A stretch of DNA of 14,850 nucleotides from CAYJBH01 sp964370825 (GTDB lineage Bacteria > Bacillota > Clostridia > Oscillospirales > Ruminococcaceae): NCBI GenBank assembly GCA_964370825.1, contig CAYJKY010000062.1:1-14850 (forward strand). Reading direction: 5' to 3'. A model generated the notes under the pieces. That model did no database searches. It was not told the DNA's origin and saw only the letters and a program-made list of their open reading frames with translations. Of the stretch, positions 14,739 to 14,850 are shown piece by piece. Each line of letters starts with the position of its first letter. The first letter of the stretch is position 1. The position numbers were made by a program, and so were the translations under genes.

Positions 14739-14777
14739 AAAAAAGTGTTCTTATAGGTGAAATCCTATAAGAACACT
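14739..14777 (-). terminator. Perfect 14-bp hairpin, terminator-like on the - strand
   Basis: AGTGTTCTTATAGG (14744-14757) and CCTATAAGAACACT (14764-14777) pair perfectly around a 6-nt loop. Read leftward the stem is followed by a T-run (14744-14739), as in an intrinsic terminator for a gene entering from the right edge. On the + strand it comes 7 nt after the 49-codon ORF but lacks a T-run. It may also be part of an insertion-element end. Confidence 0.6.
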
Positions 14778-14848
14778 CTGAATGGTTGACTTAAGCAACC
14801 CAAATCCGAACCCTTAATATCTGCTAAACTAATTGTCTTTGTGCCGTC
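14765..14848 (-). CDS. Possible 3' end of a gene entering from the right edge
   Basis: One - strand frame is open from the window edge for 27 codons to a TAG at 14767-14765, inside the hairpin; the other two - frames close earlier. The residues (starting DGTKTISLADIKGSDLG) look protein-like, but the stretch is too short to identify and may be chance. Confidence 0.2.
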   Translation of the reverse strand, partial: DGTKTISLADIKGSDLGCLSQPFRVFL

Positions 14849-14850
14849 TT

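Overview
The window looks like chromosomal DNA of a low-GC Gram-positive anaerobe, most likely a member of the Clostridia. Supporting signs are AT-rich intergenic DNA, strong AGGAG-type ribosome binding sites, a T-box leader, a Rex-type redox operator, an iron-dependent alcohol dehydrogenase and a BmrC/BmrD-like ABC exporter pair. I cannot name a genus from sequence alone.

Left part (1-4291, + strand): the 3' end of an unidentified gene (stop at 117-119) is followed by a textbook promoter (TTGACT, 17 bp, TATAAT). It is overlaid by a set of dyad half-sites and drives a three-gene operon: a MarR-family regulator and two ABC exporter half-transporters. The first half-transporter has a degenerate ATPase site (Asp for the catalytic Glu, Gln for the switch His) and the second is catalytically complete. 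They should work as one heterodimeric drug or peptide exporter, probably auto-repressed by the MarR protein.

Middle (4292-6480): about 600 bp with no confident gene separates the exporter operon from a convergent iron-containing alcohol dehydrogenase on the - strand. That gene has a hairpin terminator candidate, a good promoter, a perfect Rex box (TTGTTAA-N4-TTAACAA) just upstream of the -35, and a roughly 200-nt leader. The leader carries a 34-codon ORF with its own ribosome binding site.

Right part (6709-14460, - strand): a complete tryptophan operon in the order trpE-trpG-trpD-trpC-trpF-aroF(DAHP synthase)-trpB-trpA. The genes overlap or are separated by a few bases. All seven functions from chorismate to tryptophan are present, and the committing enzyme of the shikimate pathway is inserted between trpF and trpB. 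Upstream lies a T-box leader with a UGG (Trp) specifier codon, a T-box motif and an intrinsic terminator, so uncharged tRNA-Trp should switch on both chorismate supply and its conversion to tryptophan.

Right edge (14461-14850): a short cassette with a TATAAT box inside an 11-bp inverted repeat, a 49-codon ORF whose first residues resemble a transposase start, and a perfect 14-bp hairpin. It looks like a decayed or internally deleted insertion element. I found no rRNA, tRNA or CRISPR array.
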